Source of the DNA: Bacillota bacterium
GTDB taxonomy: Bacteria > Bacillota > Clostridia > Tissierellales > Peptoniphilaceae
Direction: 5' to 3'
NCBI GenBank assembly: GCA_029003555.1
Contig: JAQYCE010000046.1
Span: forward strand, 1-55,079
Length of the DNA stretch: 55,079 bases
Made by a program: the position numbers and the translations under genes. Below are positions 1 to 8,210 of this stretch, one piece after another. Below the pieces are notes generated by a model. It made no database searches and was not told where the DNA came from. It saw nothing but the letters and a program-made list of their open reading frames with translations. How positions within the stretch are numbered: the stretch's first letter is position 1; every line of letters starts with the position of its first letter.

Positions 1-275
1 TGGGCTTCTCCATAAGACCGCACACCCGGCTTTGAAGCCAGGAGCAGGTTTCTTTCCAGGTAGTTTGCTCGTACACGGCTGCCTCAGTACACATGAAGGT
101 GGACCACTTAATGCTGCTTCCTTCCGGACCTGACATGGTTCATGGCTCTCCATTGCCTGAGACCGTGTAGTCAACACCACTTGCCAAGACTTACGTCCGC
201 TCACCAAACCCCGAGGCCGGGAATTCTACCCTGCTATAGCGGATTGCAGGTTCAGGGCACCGCTAACTCCCCGTA
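1..275 (-). ncRNA. ffs: Signal recognition particle RNA, large Bacillus type (3' end may run off the window)
   Basis: Read on the minus strand, the domain IV hallmark GTCCGGAAGGAAGCAGC is present at about 108-130, and the Alu-domain signature (AGCGGTGCCCTG, then CAATCCGCTATAGCAGGG) lies at about 225-265. The roughly 270-nt length with an Alu domain is the large Gram-positive SRP RNA, which scaffolds Ffh for co-translational membrane targeting. It lies directly behind tRNA-Ser, the arrangement seen in Bacillus (tRNA-Ser, scr, dnaX), so dnaX may follow beyond position 1. Both ends are approximate and the 3' end may be cut by the window edge. Confidence 0.93.
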
Positions 276-282
276 TAGTGCA

Positions 283-369
283 CGGAGAGTGAGGGATTCG
301 AACCCTCGATACGCTGTAGCGTATACATGATTTCCAATCATGCTCCTTCGACCACTCGGACAACTCTCC
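283..369 (-). tRNA. tRNA-Ser(GGA)
   Basis: The 87-nt minus-strand sequence starts GGAGAGTTG and ends ACTCTCCG, giving a 7-bp acceptor stem with G discriminator. The anticodon loop GATTGGAAATC reads GGA (Ser). A long variable arm (GTATACGCTACAGCGTATC) marks a class II tRNA, and the T-loop GGTTCGAATCC is present. CCA is not encoded, which fits the CCA-adding enzyme at 34527-35909. It is probably co-transcribed with the SRP RNA downstream. Confidence 0.97.
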
Positions 370-386
370 CTAGGTAGTACCCTGCT

Positions 387-416
387 ATTCTAACCGACAA
401 CCCCTCCCCTTGTCAA
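387..416 (-). promoter_or_regulatory. Sigma-A promoter for tRNA-Ser and SRP RNA
   Basis: On the minus strand there is a -35 TTGACA (411-416), an 18-nt spacer and a -10 TAGAAT (387-392), which places the start near 380, about 10 nt before the tRNA. A near-consensus promoter suits abundant stable RNAs. Confidence 0.8.
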
Positions 417-533
417 CCGAATTTTGGAACTTGTGACAAAAAAGAGAGGGGCCGGATCCCAAGGATTCCTCCTCCGGGTCCAGCTGCCAAGGCATCGGCA
501 AAATCTCCAGGCTGTTGAAAAAAAGCCCTTATT

Positions 534-1019
534 TTAGCGATTTTGGGCCATGTCAATCAGGTGGTCCACCACAATCATGAGAGCCACCAACTCCTCTTCA
601 AACACAGGATCGATAACCGTAATGGTGAAGGTATCCCCCCAGGCCAGCCACTCCCGCTCGATATGACCCACCAGGTCCTCCCCATTGAAAATATCAAAGT
701 CTAAGCTGAAAACCTCCCCCTCCAGTTGAAGCTGGTAGTAGTCGGAGATCACGGTGATGCGTTTACGAAAGAGACTGAATTCCTGCTCCACCCGGAAGCC
801 CGTCCCGTCGGAAAAATCCACGGTATAGCTAGCCAGGAGGGTGGGCACCACCTTCTCGATGAGAAAGGAGAGGTCGGAGTTGAGTTTTTTCACCTCAACC
901 CGATGCCCGAAGAAGGTAAAATCCTGGTCCACCTGGTAAACCGGATTTTTGTCCTCATCAAAAATTTGGTAGTCGTCGACAATCTTGAAGACTTTTTGCT
1001 TGGCATAGAGCTTATACAT
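534..1019 (-). CDS. LURP-one-related (Tubby-like fold) family protein
   Basis: The 161-residue protein begins MYKLYAKQKVFKI and has the alternating beta-strand pattern of the LURP-one/YxjI family (Tubby C-terminal-like beta barrel): an IVDDYQIFDEDKNPVYQVDQDF strand pair, then a phosphoscramblase-like run of short strands ending in a hydrophobic helix (ALMIVVDHLIDMA). Members are intracellular and have no defined enzymatic role; a phospholipid- or membrane-associated function is only an analogy. The start has an RBS (GGAGAGGG) and lies 12 nt after the asnA stop, so the gene is probably the last of the MFS-asnA run. Family assignment rests on pattern recognition; function unknown. Confidence 0.75.
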   Translation of the reverse strand: MYKLYAKQKVFKIVDDYQIFDEDKNPVYQVDQDFTFFGHRVEVKKLNSDLSFLIEKVVPTLLASYTVDFSDGTGFRVEQEFSLFRKRITVISDYYQLQLEGEVFSLDFDIFNGEDLVGHIEREWLAWGDTFTITVIDPVFEEELVALMIVVDHLIDMAQNR

Positions 1020-1031
1020 GGTCCCTCTCCT

Positions 1032-2039
1032 TTATAGCAGGCGGATTCCCGCCTCCTTGCAAGCCCTCCTGGTTTCCTCATCCCAAAGGCTGGCCTGGAC
1101 CTCGCCGATATGGGCGGTCCCGATCATATACATGCAGAGGCGGGACTGGCCGATCCCCCCGCCAATGGTCTGGGGGAAGTTGCCGGCGAAGAGGGTTTTA
1201 TGATAAGGGAGGCTCCTTCTCTCCTCCGCCCCGGCCAGGCGGAGCTGGCGGTCCAGGCTTTGGGGGTTGACCCGGATCCCCATGGAAGAGACTTCAAAGG
1301 CATCGTCCAGGATCTCGTTATAAAAGAGAATGTCGCCGTTGAGGTCCCAATCGTCATAGTCGGGGGCCCGGCCGTCATGGGGTTTGCCCGAACGAAGGGG
1401 GCCGCCTATCCCTTGGATGAAGACCGTCTTTTTTTCCCGGCAGATGGCCCGTTCCCTTTCCTTAGCCGTCAGGTCGGGGTAGAGGTCCTCCAATTCCTGA
1501 CCGGTAATAAAGGTGACCCGGCGGACAATCTTCGTGTCCAGGGAGGGAAAGCGGGACTTGAGGAGGTGGTTGACATTGCAGATGGAATCCACAATCCTTT
1601 GAACCGTCTCCCGGAGGAAGTCGGTATTCCGGTCCTCCTCCCGGATGATCTCCTCCCAATCCCACTGGTCGACATAGATGGAGTGGATGTTGTCCAGGTC
1701 CTCATCCCGCCGGATGGCGTTCATGTCGGTCAGAAGGCCCTCATAGGTGGAGAAGCCGTAGCGGCCCAAGGCCTCCCGCTTCCACTTGGCCAGGGAGTGG
1801 ACCACCTCCCCTTCCTTGTCCAGGGCGGGGATGTCGAAGGCAACAGGGCGTTCCTTGCCCGAAAGGTTGTCGTTTAGACCGCTGTCCTGGGCGACAAAGA
1901 GGGGGGCCGAAACCCGCTGGAGGTTCATGGTGGTGGAAAATTCAGATTGGAAGGTCTGCTTGATATAGTCAATAGCCCGCTGGATCTCATAGGCATCCAG
2001 CTTGGGCCGGTAGTTTTGGGGAATCAAAATCGAGGACAT
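1032..2039 (-). CDS. asnA: Aspartate--ammonia ligase (asparagine synthetase A)
   Basis: AsnA makes asparagine from aspartate, ammonia and ATP through an aspartyl-AMP intermediate; it has a class II aminoacyl-tRNA synthetase-like fold and is a cytosolic homodimer. The 335-residue length is normal for the family. Family segments visible include an N-terminal Gln-rich start (LIPQNYRPKLDAYEIQ), VSAPLFVAQDSGLNDNLSG, YVDQWDWE near 125, and the C-terminal GGGIGQSRLCMYMIGTAHIGEVQ, where the ATP-binding Arg lies. The next gene upstream is an MFS transporter (47 nt away) and the LURP-like gene follows after 12 nt. No T-box is seen upstream. Confidence 0.97.
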   Translation of the reverse strand: MSSILIPQNYRPKLDAYEIQRAIDYIKQTFQSEFSTTMNLQRVSAPLFVAQDSGLNDNLSGKERPVAFDIPALDKEGEVVHSLAKWKREALGRYGFSTYEGLLTDMNAIRRDEDLDNIHSIYVDQWDWEEIIREEDRNTDFLRETVQRIVDSICNVNHLLKSRFPSLDTKIVRRVTFITGQELEDLYPDLTAKERERAICREKKTVFIQGIGGPLRSGKPHDGRAPDYDDWDLNGDILFYNEILDDAFEVSSMGIRVNPQSLDRQLRLAGAEERRSLPYHKTLFAGNFPQTIGGGIGQSRLCMYMIGTAHIGEVQASLWDEETRRACKEAGIRLL

Positions 2040-2086
2040 GAGTGCCTGCTTTCTGTAGAGAAAAAGGAAGGGTGAAGAAAAGGGGG

Positions 2087-3355
2087 TTAAACGATGACCT
2101 CCCGGTCAACCTTATCCGCCTTAGCAAAGAAGTAGAAGCCGAAGATGAAGAGGATGACCAGGGCCAGGATGCCCAGGTTCTGCCGGCCTGTGGCCTGGGA
2201 AATGGCTGAAACCATCAGAGTTCCGGTGATCGAGGCTCCTTTTCCGAAAATATCATAGATGCCGAAGTATTCACCGGACTTCTCTTTGGGGATGGACTGA
2301 GCGAAGTAGGACCGGGAAAGGGCCTGAACCCCGCCCTGGAACATGCCCACGCAAACGGCCAGGAACCAAAATTCCCAGACCTTGTCCAGCTGGACGGCGA
2401 AGAGGGTGATGAGGGCATAGGCCACAATGCAGACCTTGATCAAAAAGCCGTTGTCATACTTGTTGGAGAGCTTGCCGAAGAGGAGGGCAAAGGGGAAGGC
2501 CACAAACTGGGTCAAAAGGAGGGCCAAGAGGAGCTGGGTGGAATCCAAGCCCAGGGAACCCCCGTAGGCCACAGCCATGTCGATGATGGTGTAGACGCCA
2601 TCGATATAGAAGAAAAAGGCGATCAGGAAAAGGAAGGCTTTTTTGAAGTGGCGGAGGTCCAGGATAGTTTTTCCCAGGCCCCGGAAGACCTGGCCCAGGG
2701 ACCCCATGGTCTCGGAAGCGTAGTATTTCTGTTCAAAATTCTTGTAGAGGGGGATGGTGAAGGCCAGCCACCAAATGGCGTTGATGATGATGGCCCCGCC
2801 CATGCGGAACTGCATGGATAAGCCGATCTTTTCCCCCATGAGGATGAGGATTAGGGAGAGGATGAAGGGGACGGTGGAGCCGATGTAGCCCAGGGCATAG
2901 CCGTAGGAGGAGACCCGGCTCATCCGTTCCGGCTCGGTGATGTCCGTCAGCGTGGCATCATAGAGGACCAGGCTGGCCTGGTAGCCCACCCGGGCAATAA
3001 TGAAAAAAACCAGGAACTGGAACCAGGAAAGGGGGAGCATGAGGGCCATCATGGTCAGGACCCCCACCGCCACGGTCATGGCGAAGAGCTTCTTTTTCTT
3101 CCCCCGGACATCGGCCATGGCCCCAAATATCGGGCCCAGGATGGCGACGATGAGGGTGGTGATGGCCGTGGCATAGCCCCAGTAGGCCAGGGCCATGTGG
3201 GGAGCCAGGCCCCCGCCCTCGGCCAGGGAATTGAAGTAAATGGGGAAGATGGTGGAGACCAGGAGGGTGAAGGCGGAATTTCCGATGTCGTAACCGATCC
3301 AGGCCTTCTCCAACTTGGTCAGTGGATACTTGGCTTTCCTTGCTTTGTCTGTCAT
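2087..3355 (-). CDS. MFS transporter, UMF1/Atg22-like family
   Basis: This is a 422-residue integral membrane protein with about 12 hydrophobic segments in two halves. The N-terminal WIGYDIGNSAFTLLVSTIFPIYF and the loop ADVRGKKKKLFAMT after the second segment are typical of the UMF1 (Atg22-like) branch of the major facilitator superfamily. A conserved second-half segment reads GGVQALSRSYFAQSIPKEKSGEYFGIYDIFGKGASITG. Family members export small molecules such as amino acids; the substrate cannot be read from sequence. Being upstream of asnA makes an amino-acid link possible but unproven. Confidence 0.9.
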   Translation of the reverse strand: MTDKARKAKYPLTKLEKAWIGYDIGNSAFTLLVSTIFPIYFNSLAEGGGLAPHMALAYWGYATAITTLIVAILGPIFGAMADVRGKKKKLFAMTVAVGVLTMMALMLPLSWFQFLVFFIIARVGYQASLVLYDATLTDITEPERMSRVSSYGYALGYIGSTVPFILSLILILMGEKIGLSMQFRMGGAIIINAIWWLAFTIPLYKNFEQKYYASETMGSLGQVFRGLGKTILDLRHFKKAFLFLIAFFFYIDGVYTIIDMAVAYGGSLGLDSTQLLLALLLTQFVAFPFALLFGKLSNKYDNGFLIKVCIVAYALITLFAVQLDKVWEFWFLAVCVGMFQGGVQALSRSYFAQSIPKEKSGEYFGIYDIFGKGASITGTLMVSAISQATGRQNLGILALVILFIFGFYFFAKADKVDREVIV

Positions 3356-3434
3356 TTTGGTCCCCCTTGGGATTTGGATTTTTCATTGGTCGGCAGGCAT
3401 CCTCTTTTCCCGCCTCAGTGAATGATCTAAAAAA

Positions 3435-3440
3435 ATTATA
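3435..3440 (-). promoter_or_regulatory. Possible -10 element for the MFS-asnA-LURP run
   Basis: A perfect TATAAT lies 80 nt before the MFS start on the minus strand. The region 17 nt upstream has only a weak -35 (GGTAAA), so this is tentative. Confidence 0.35.
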
Positions 3441-3495
3441 ACCCAAAGCGAGCGACTTTACCTCCCCCCAGGCTGGTTCACTCTCTTTATGGGAC

Positions 3496-3527
3496 AAAAA
3501 AATCGCCCGACTCCGGAGAGTCGGACG
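3496..3527 (-). terminator. Rho-independent terminator after clpB
   Basis: Minus-strand stem CGTCCGACT/AGTCGGGCG (3504-3527, one G-T pair) followed by ATTTTTTT. It lies 19 nt after the clpB stop. Confidence 0.88.
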
Positions 3528-3545
3528 ACTTTGGTCGCAATATCT

Positions 3546-6128
3546 TTATTCTTGGGCCCGGAAGACCAACTGGCCATCTTCCGCAGTCATGGTCACTTCC
3601 TGGTCAGGGAGGATGGTCCCCTCCAGGAGCTTCCGTCCCAGGGAAGTCTCCACATGCTTCTGGAGATAGCGCTTGACCGGACGGGCGCCGAATTGGGGTG
3701 AGTAGGCTTCTTGTAGGATGAGGTCTTTGGCCTTGTCGTCGGCGTGGAGGCCGATCCCCAGGTCGGCCAGGCGGTCATCGATCTTTTCGATCTCCAGGTC
3801 GATGATAGCTTCCACCTCTTGCTTGCCCAGGGCCCGGAAGAGGATAATGTCATCGATCCGGTTGAGGAGCTCGGGTCGGAAGACCCGGCGGAGGTCTTCA
3901 TTTACTCTTTCCTTGGCCTCCGGGCTGATCTCCCCGTCCTCCCCCATGCCCTCCAGGATATATTCCGAACCGATGTTGGAGGTCATGATGATGACAGTGT
4001 TTTTGAAGTCCACCGTCCGCCCCTGGTTGTCGGTCAATCGGCCGTCATCCAGAACCTGGAGGAGAATGTTGAAGACATCGGGGTGGGCTTTTTCAATTTC
4101 ATCAAAGAGGACCACGCTGTAGGGGTGGCGGCGGACCGCCTCCGTCAGCTGGCCCCCTTCCTCATAGCCCACATAGCCCGGGGCCGACCCGATCAATCGG
4201 GAGACCGAATACTTTTCCATGTACTCGGACATATCGATCCGGACCATATTTCTCTCATCGTCGAACATGGCCTGGGTCAAGGCCTTGGCCAGCTCCGTCT
4301 TCCCTACACCCGTGGGGCCCAGGAAGATGAAGGACCCGATGGGCCGATTGGCATCCTTTAAGCCGGAAGAGGACCGGATGATGGCATCCGACACCGCTTG
4401 AACAGCGGTGTCCTGGCCGACCACCCTTTCCTTGAGCCGGAGGGGGAGGTCCAGGATCTTGTCCTTTTCGCTTTGGGTCAACTTGGCGACCGGGATCCCG
4501 GTCCATTTGGAGACCACTTCAGCAACTTCCTCTTCCCCTACCTCTTCCTTGACGGCGGATTCGTCCTCATCCAACTTCTTGTTGGCCCGGTCCAGTTGGA
4601 CCTTGAGGTCGTTGAGCTTGCCGTAGCGGAGGGCGGAGGCCTTTTCGTAGTCGTAGTTTCTTTCCGCCTCTTCAATCTCATGGTTGACTCGGTCCATTTC
4701 TTCCTTGAGATCGGTGGTCTCTTCCAGGGCCTTCTTGGAGTTTTCCCAGGCAATATAGCCGGCGTTGTATTCCTCTTTAAGCTGGGCCATCTCCTCTTCC
4801 AGCTCCTCCAGCCGGCGCTTGGAGGCCTCGTCACTTTCCTTGGTCAAGGCCACCTTTTCGATCTCCAGCTGGAGGATCCGCCGCCTTTGGTCGTCCAATT
4901 CCTGGGGCATGGAGTCCAGGTCGGTCCGGACCATGGCCGCCGCCTCATCCATGAGGTCGATGGCCTTATCCGGGAGGAAGCGGTCGGTGATATAGCGGTC
5001 GGACAGGGTGGCCGCTGCAATGACCGCCCCGTCGGAAATCCGGAGACCGTGGTGGAGCTCGTACTTGGGCTTGATCCCCCGAAGGATGGACACGGTGTCC
5101 TCCAAGGAGGGCTCATCCACCATAACCTTCTGGAAACGGCGCTCCAGGGCCCCGTCTTTTTCGATATATTCCCGGTATTCGTTCAGGGTGGTCGCCCCGA
5201 TCACATGGATCTTCCCCCGGGAGAGGGCGGGCTTCATGAGGTTGGAGGCATCCATAGCCCCATCCGTCCGACCGGCTCCGACAATGAGGTGGAGCTCATC
5301 GACGAACATGATGATCTGGCCCTGGCTTTCCTCCACTTCCTTGAGGACGGCCTTGAGCCTTTCTTCAAACTGGCCCCGGTACTTGGCCCCGGCTAAAAGG
5401 AGGCCCAGGTCCAACTCATAGATCATGGTTTCCTTGAGGGAGGAGGGAACGTCGCCGTTGACGATTCGCTGGGCCAGGCCCTCAACCACGGCCGTCTTCC
5501 CCACCCCGGGCTCACCGATGAGGACGGGGTTGTTCTTGGTCCGCCGGGTCAGGATCCGGATGACATTCCGGATCTCCTCATCCCGGCCGATGATGGGGTC
5601 CCCCTTGCCCTCCCGGGCCTGGGCCGTCAGGTCCCGACCGTATTTTTCCAGGACATTTTCCGTCTCCTCAGGGTTATCCGAGGTCACCTTCCGGGACCCC
5701 CGGATGGAGAGGAGTTTCTCTTTAAAGGTCTTCTTCTCCACCCCATATTGGTCGAAAATCCGACAGGAGGGGATATTCTTCTCATCCAGGAGGGCCAAAA
5801 AGAGGTGGTCCAAGGAGATGTAGTCATCCCCCATCTCCTTGGCCTCATCCTCCGCTTTAAGGAGGACCCGCTGGAAGATGGCGTTGGGGTAGACCTGGCT
5901 CTGGCCCTCCTGGATGGGGAGGTTGTCCACCGCCCGGCTAATGTCGGTTTGGTAGAGTCTCATATCGATGTTCATGGCCTTGAGGACCCGGGCTACCAGC
6001 CCATCGCTGTCCATGGTCAAGGCCAAATGCAAATGGAGGTCCGTGACCTCCGGGTTGCCATTTTTTACCGCCGCTTTTTGGGCATCTTGGATGGCTTCCA
6101 AGGATTTTTGTGTGAATTTTTCCTGCAT
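3546..6128 (-). CDS. clpB: ATP-dependent disaggregase ClpB
   Basis: ClpB is a hexameric AAA+ machine that pulls polypeptides out of aggregates together with DnaK/DnaJ/GrpE. The 860 residues match the usual length. In order: N-domain (1-145), NBD1 with Walker A GEPGVGKT near 204 and Walker B FVDELH, the long coiled-coil middle domain (about 400-530, rich in Glu/Lys), NBD2 with GPTGVGKT near 605 and [11 protein letters not shown], and a C-terminal small domain. The middle domain distinguishes it from ClpC/ClpA, and no ClpP-docking loop is expected. It follows the dnaJ-like gene by 9 nt in a CtsR-controlled operon and ends at a strong terminator. Confidence 0.98.
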   Translation of the reverse strand: MQEKFTQKSLEAIQDAQKAAVKNGNPEVTDLHLHLALTMDSDGLVARVLKAMNIDMRLYQTDISRAVDNLPIQEGQSQVYPNAIFQRVLLKAEDEAKEMGDDYISLDHLFLALLDEKNIPSCRIFDQYGVEKKTFKEKLLSIRGSRKVTSDNPEETENVLEKYGRDLTAQAREGKGDPIIGRDEEIRNVIRILTRRTKNNPVLIGEPGVGKTAVVEGLAQRIVNGDVPSSLKETMIYELDLGLLLAGAKYRGQFEERLKAVLKEVEESQGQIIMFVDELHLIVGAGRTDGAMDASNLMKPALSRGKIHVIGATTLNEYREYIEKDGALERRFQKVMVDEPSLEDTVSILRGIKPKYELHHGLRISDGAVIAAATLSDRYITDRFLPDKAIDLMDEAAAMVRTDLDSMPQELDDQRRRILQLEIEKVALTKESDEASKRRLEELEEEMAQLKEEYNAGYIAWENSKKALEETTDLKEEMDRVNHEIEEAERNYDYEKASALRYGKLNDLKVQLDRANKKLDEDESAVKEEVGEEEVAEVVSKWTGIPVAKLTQSEKDKILDLPLRLKERVVGQDTAVQAVSDAIIRSSSGLKDANRPIGSFIFLGPTGVGKTELAKALTQAMFDDERNMVRIDMSEYMEKYSVSRLIGSAPGYVGYEEGGQLTEAVRRHPYSVVLFDEIEKAHPDVFNILLQVLDDGRLTDNQGRTVDFKNTVIIMTSNIGSEYILEGMGEDGEISPEAKERVNEDLRRVFRPELLNRIDDIILFRALGKQEVEAIIDLEIEKIDDRLADLGIGLHADDKAKDLILQEAYSPQFGARPVKRYLQKHVETSLGRKLLEGTILPDQEVTMTAEDGQLVFRAQE

Positions 6129-6137
6129 ATTGTCCTC

Positions 6138-7097
6138 CTAGACGCCCTTCATGGCGTCTTTGTATTGTTTTTCCATCTCCAGGGATAGGTAGTCCGGGTT
6201 TTTGATCATGATGCGGAGGTAGAGGTCGCCTTTGTTCTTCTTCCGGTCCTGGTAGCCCTTGCCGGGAATTCGGATCTTCTGTCCCGACCGGGACTTGGCC
6301 GGCAGCTTGACCTTGAGCTTGCCATGGAGGGTGTCGATGGTCTTTTTCCCTCCGAAATAGGCCTCCCAGGGGAGGACCTCCAGGTCCATGGTAATATCCA
6401 AGCCCACTAATTCATAGGGGGTCTGAATGTGGACCTTCAACAGGAGGTCCCCATCCAAGCCCTGTTTTTCTCCATTCACCCTGATCTTTTGCCCTTCCTT
6501 GATTCCGGCTGGCCACTTGACCAGGATATCCTTGTGGACTCCTTGGATGGTAAAAGCCAAAGTCCGGCTTCCTCCTCCAAAAGCTTCTTCCAGGGATAGG
6601 GTTAAATCGCTCTGATAGGCGGGCGACTGCCTCTGTGCCTTAGTCCGACCTCCTTGGTGAAAGAGGTCGCCCAGGCTGCCAAATGGAGAGGATCCTCTGC
6701 CAGCGGACCCGGCAAAACCGCCCGGTCCGGCCCCTTGGCCTCCTCCGAAAATCAGGTCGAAGAAATCGGAGAAATCGCCGGCCCCTCCGGATGTCGAGTA
6801 GGTGTAGGTCCCTCCTCCATTCTGGAAGCCGGAAAAACCGAAATCTCTGGGATCAAAATTTTGCCCGGCCTGGAAATTGTAGTTGGATCCGAAGCTGTCG
6901 TATTTCTGTCTCTTTTCTTTATCGCCCAGGACTTCATAGGCTTCGTTGGCTTCTTTAAATTTCTCATCGTTCGAGCGGTCGTCGGGGTGCAAGTCGGGAT
7001 GGTATTTCTTGGCCAGTTTTCGATAGGCCTTTTTGATGGCCTCCTGACTGGCCGACCGATCGACCCCGAGCGTCTCGTAGTAGTCTTTATATTTCAC
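6138..7097 (-). CDS. DnaJ-type co-chaperone without zinc finger (CbpA/type II-like)
   Basis: This is a 319-residue J-protein: J domain at the N-terminus ([23 protein letters not shown] motif), a Gly/Phe-rich linker, then two C-terminal beta-sandwich domains ending [12 protein letters not shown]. The CxxCxGxG zinc-finger repeats of classical DnaJ are absent, so it is CbpA-like. I choose the GTG at 7097 because AGGAGGAGCAA precedes it. The in-frame ATG 21 nt upstream lies inside the CtsR operator and upstream of that RBS, at about +8 of the predicted transcript, so it is unlikely to be used. The protein probably feeds substrates to DnaK for ClpB-dependent disaggregation. Stop and clpB start are 9 nt apart. 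Confidence 0.93.
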   Translation of the reverse strand: MKYKDYYETLGVDRSASQEAIKKAYRKLAKKYHPDLHPDDRSNDEKFKEANEAYEVLGDKEKRQKYDSFGSNYNFQAGQNFDPRDFGFSGFQNGGGTYTYSTSGGAGDFSDFFDLIFGGGQGAGPGGFAGSAGRGSSPFGSLGDLFHQGGRTKAQRQSPAYQSDLTLSLEEAFGGGSRTLAFTIQGVHKDILVKWPAGIKEGQKIRVNGEKQGLDGDLLLKVHIQTPYELVGLDITMDLEVLPWEAYFGGKKTIDTLHGKLKVKLPAKSRSGQKIRIPGKGYQDRKKNKGDLYLRIMIKNPDYLSLEMEKQYKDAMKGV

Positions 7098-7109
7098 TTG
7101 CTCCTCCTT

Positions 7110-7126
7110 TTTGACCATCTTTGACT
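7110..7126 (-). promoter_or_regulatory. CtsR operator (tandem heptad)
   Basis: The minus strand reads AGTCAAAGATGGTCAAA, two direct (A/G)GTCAAA heptads separated by 3 nt, which is the established CtsR box of Bacillota. It sits at the predicted transcription start and abuts the RBS, so bound CtsR would block initiation until heat or protein stress inactivates it. ctsR itself is not in the window. No CIRCE element is seen here. Confidence 0.88.
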
Positions 7127-7132
7127 ATTACT

Positions 7133-7161
7133 AGTATACGATTTTCAGCCGGAGATTTCAA
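7133..7161 (-). promoter_or_regulatory. Sigma-A promoter of the dnaJ-like/clpB operon
   Basis: -35 TTGAAA (7156-7161), exactly 17 nt, -10 TATACT (7133-7138); predicted start near 7126, inside the CtsR box. Confidence 0.85.
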
Positions 7162-7212
7162 GGCTTTGGGTGAAATTTTAGCACTCTTCCCCTTCGATTG
7201 ATAATCCTGTAT

Positions 7213-7256
7213 AAAAAAGGACCGGGCTCCTTGACTTGGTCAGGGAAACCCGGTTC
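7213..7256 (-). terminator. Rho-independent terminator after the GDPD-like gene
   Basis: Minus-strand long stem ACCGGGTTTCCCTGAC / GTCAAGGAGCCCGGT with a small bulge, followed by CCTTTTTTAT. It ends the cls-rex-abcF-gdpd run. Confidence 0.85.
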
Positions 7257-7274
7257 TGCTTTCATCACTTGTCC

Positions 7275-8210
7275 TTAGATCATCCGCTCCAAGAGCTTCA
7301 TGACCAGGAAGGCGGCCAGGGCGGACAGTCCCACGGAGATGGCCATGGACACCAGGATGCCGACAAAGCCTCCTTTTGTCCTTTCCTTCTTTTTCCGTCC
7401 CAGGGGGAAGTGGGTCTTTGTCTTGCCTTCCTCCTCTTCTTCCTCCTCATGGGGCAGCTCAGCGGCCTTTTTCAAAATGGCCTTATCATAAGGATTCTTT
7501 TCCCCCAGAGCCTCCCGCATCCCTGCCACATCCCGGGTTAAGATTCCCTGAATATCGAAGGTCTCCAGACGGCGGAAGGCGGAAAGGCGGTTGACAGCAA
7601 AGGGCCAAACTTCCAGGCCCATCCCCCTGGCCTGGCTGACCAGCTTTTCGTTGACCAGGATCCGGTTGGGGAGGATGGCCTCCAATTCCAGGGAGGCAAG
7701 CTCCTCGAAGAGGTCCTCTTCCAGGCTATCCGCCAAGATGGCCAGTCGGATATCCTGGTGGAGGTCCCGGAGGATCCGGAGGGAGGAGGCCCGGGTGGAA
7801 GCCAGGATTACCCGGTCCAAAAGGTCAAACTCCTCAACCAGGTCAAGAACCGCCTCCTCCATGCCGGGATAGAGGAAGTGGTTGTTCTTCATATGGATGA
7901 TGGTGGTGTGGGGGAGGTCCTTGGCCCATTCCAGGTATTCCCTTAGCGAGGGAATATGGAGGTCGGACCGGTCCCGGTAGTTTTTGAAGGAATAGGACTG
8001 GAGTTCTTCCAGGGTGTGGTGGCGGACAAAGCCCACCCCGTCAATCATCCGGGATTCGGAATCGTCGTGAAAGACAACCAATTCCTTGTCCCTGGAAAAG
8101 TGGACGTCCAATTGGATGGCGGATGCCCCTTCCAGGATGGCTTCCCGGAAGGCCGGCATGGTATTTTCCGGTGCATTCTTATCCACACCGCGGTAGGCGA
8201 TAATCTTCAT
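7275..8210 (-). CDS. GDPD-fold protein with altered active site and C-terminal membrane anchor
   Basis: The 311-residue protein has the glycerophosphodiester phosphodiesterase barrel at 1-240 (APENTMPAF, LDVHFSRDKELVVFHDD) and a Lys-rich stretch before one C-terminal transmembrane helix (about 285-308). Active GDPDs use two His and a divalent metal held by Glu, Asp and Glu. Here the first catalytic His of HRG is Tyr6 (AYRG), the first metal Glu of IELDV is Gln33 (IQLDV), and the Glu of the usual IELK strand is His106 (IHMK); Asp35 and His48 remain. I infer a pseudoenzyme or an enzyme with a changed mechanism. The start overlaps the ABC-F stop by 4 nt (ATGA), so the two are translationally coupled. 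Confidence 0.85.
   Translation of the reverse strand: MKIIAYRGVDKNAPENTMPAFREAILEGASAIQLDVHFSRDKELVVFHDDSESRMIDGVGFVRHHTLEELQSYSFKNYRDRSDLHIPSLREYLEWAKDLPHTTIIHMKNNHFLYPGMEEAVLDLVEEFDLLDRVILASTRASSLRILRDLHQDIRLAILADSLEEDLFEELASLELEAILPNRILVNEKLVSQARGMGLEVWPFAVNRLSAFRRLETFDIQGILTRDVAGMREALGEKNPYDKAILKKAAELPHEEEEEEEGKTKTHFPLGRKKKERTKGGFVGILVSMAISVGLSALAAFLVMKLLERMI

Noticed and set aside
142..330. Short plus-strand reading frame
   Set aside because: It lies on the opposite strand of the SRP RNA and tRNA-Ser and has no RBS.
7119..7200. CIRCE/HrcA site upstream of the dnaJ-like gene
   Set aside because: No TTAGCACTC-N9-GAGTGCTAA inverted repeat; a single TTAGCACTC half near 7178-7186 lacks its partner.
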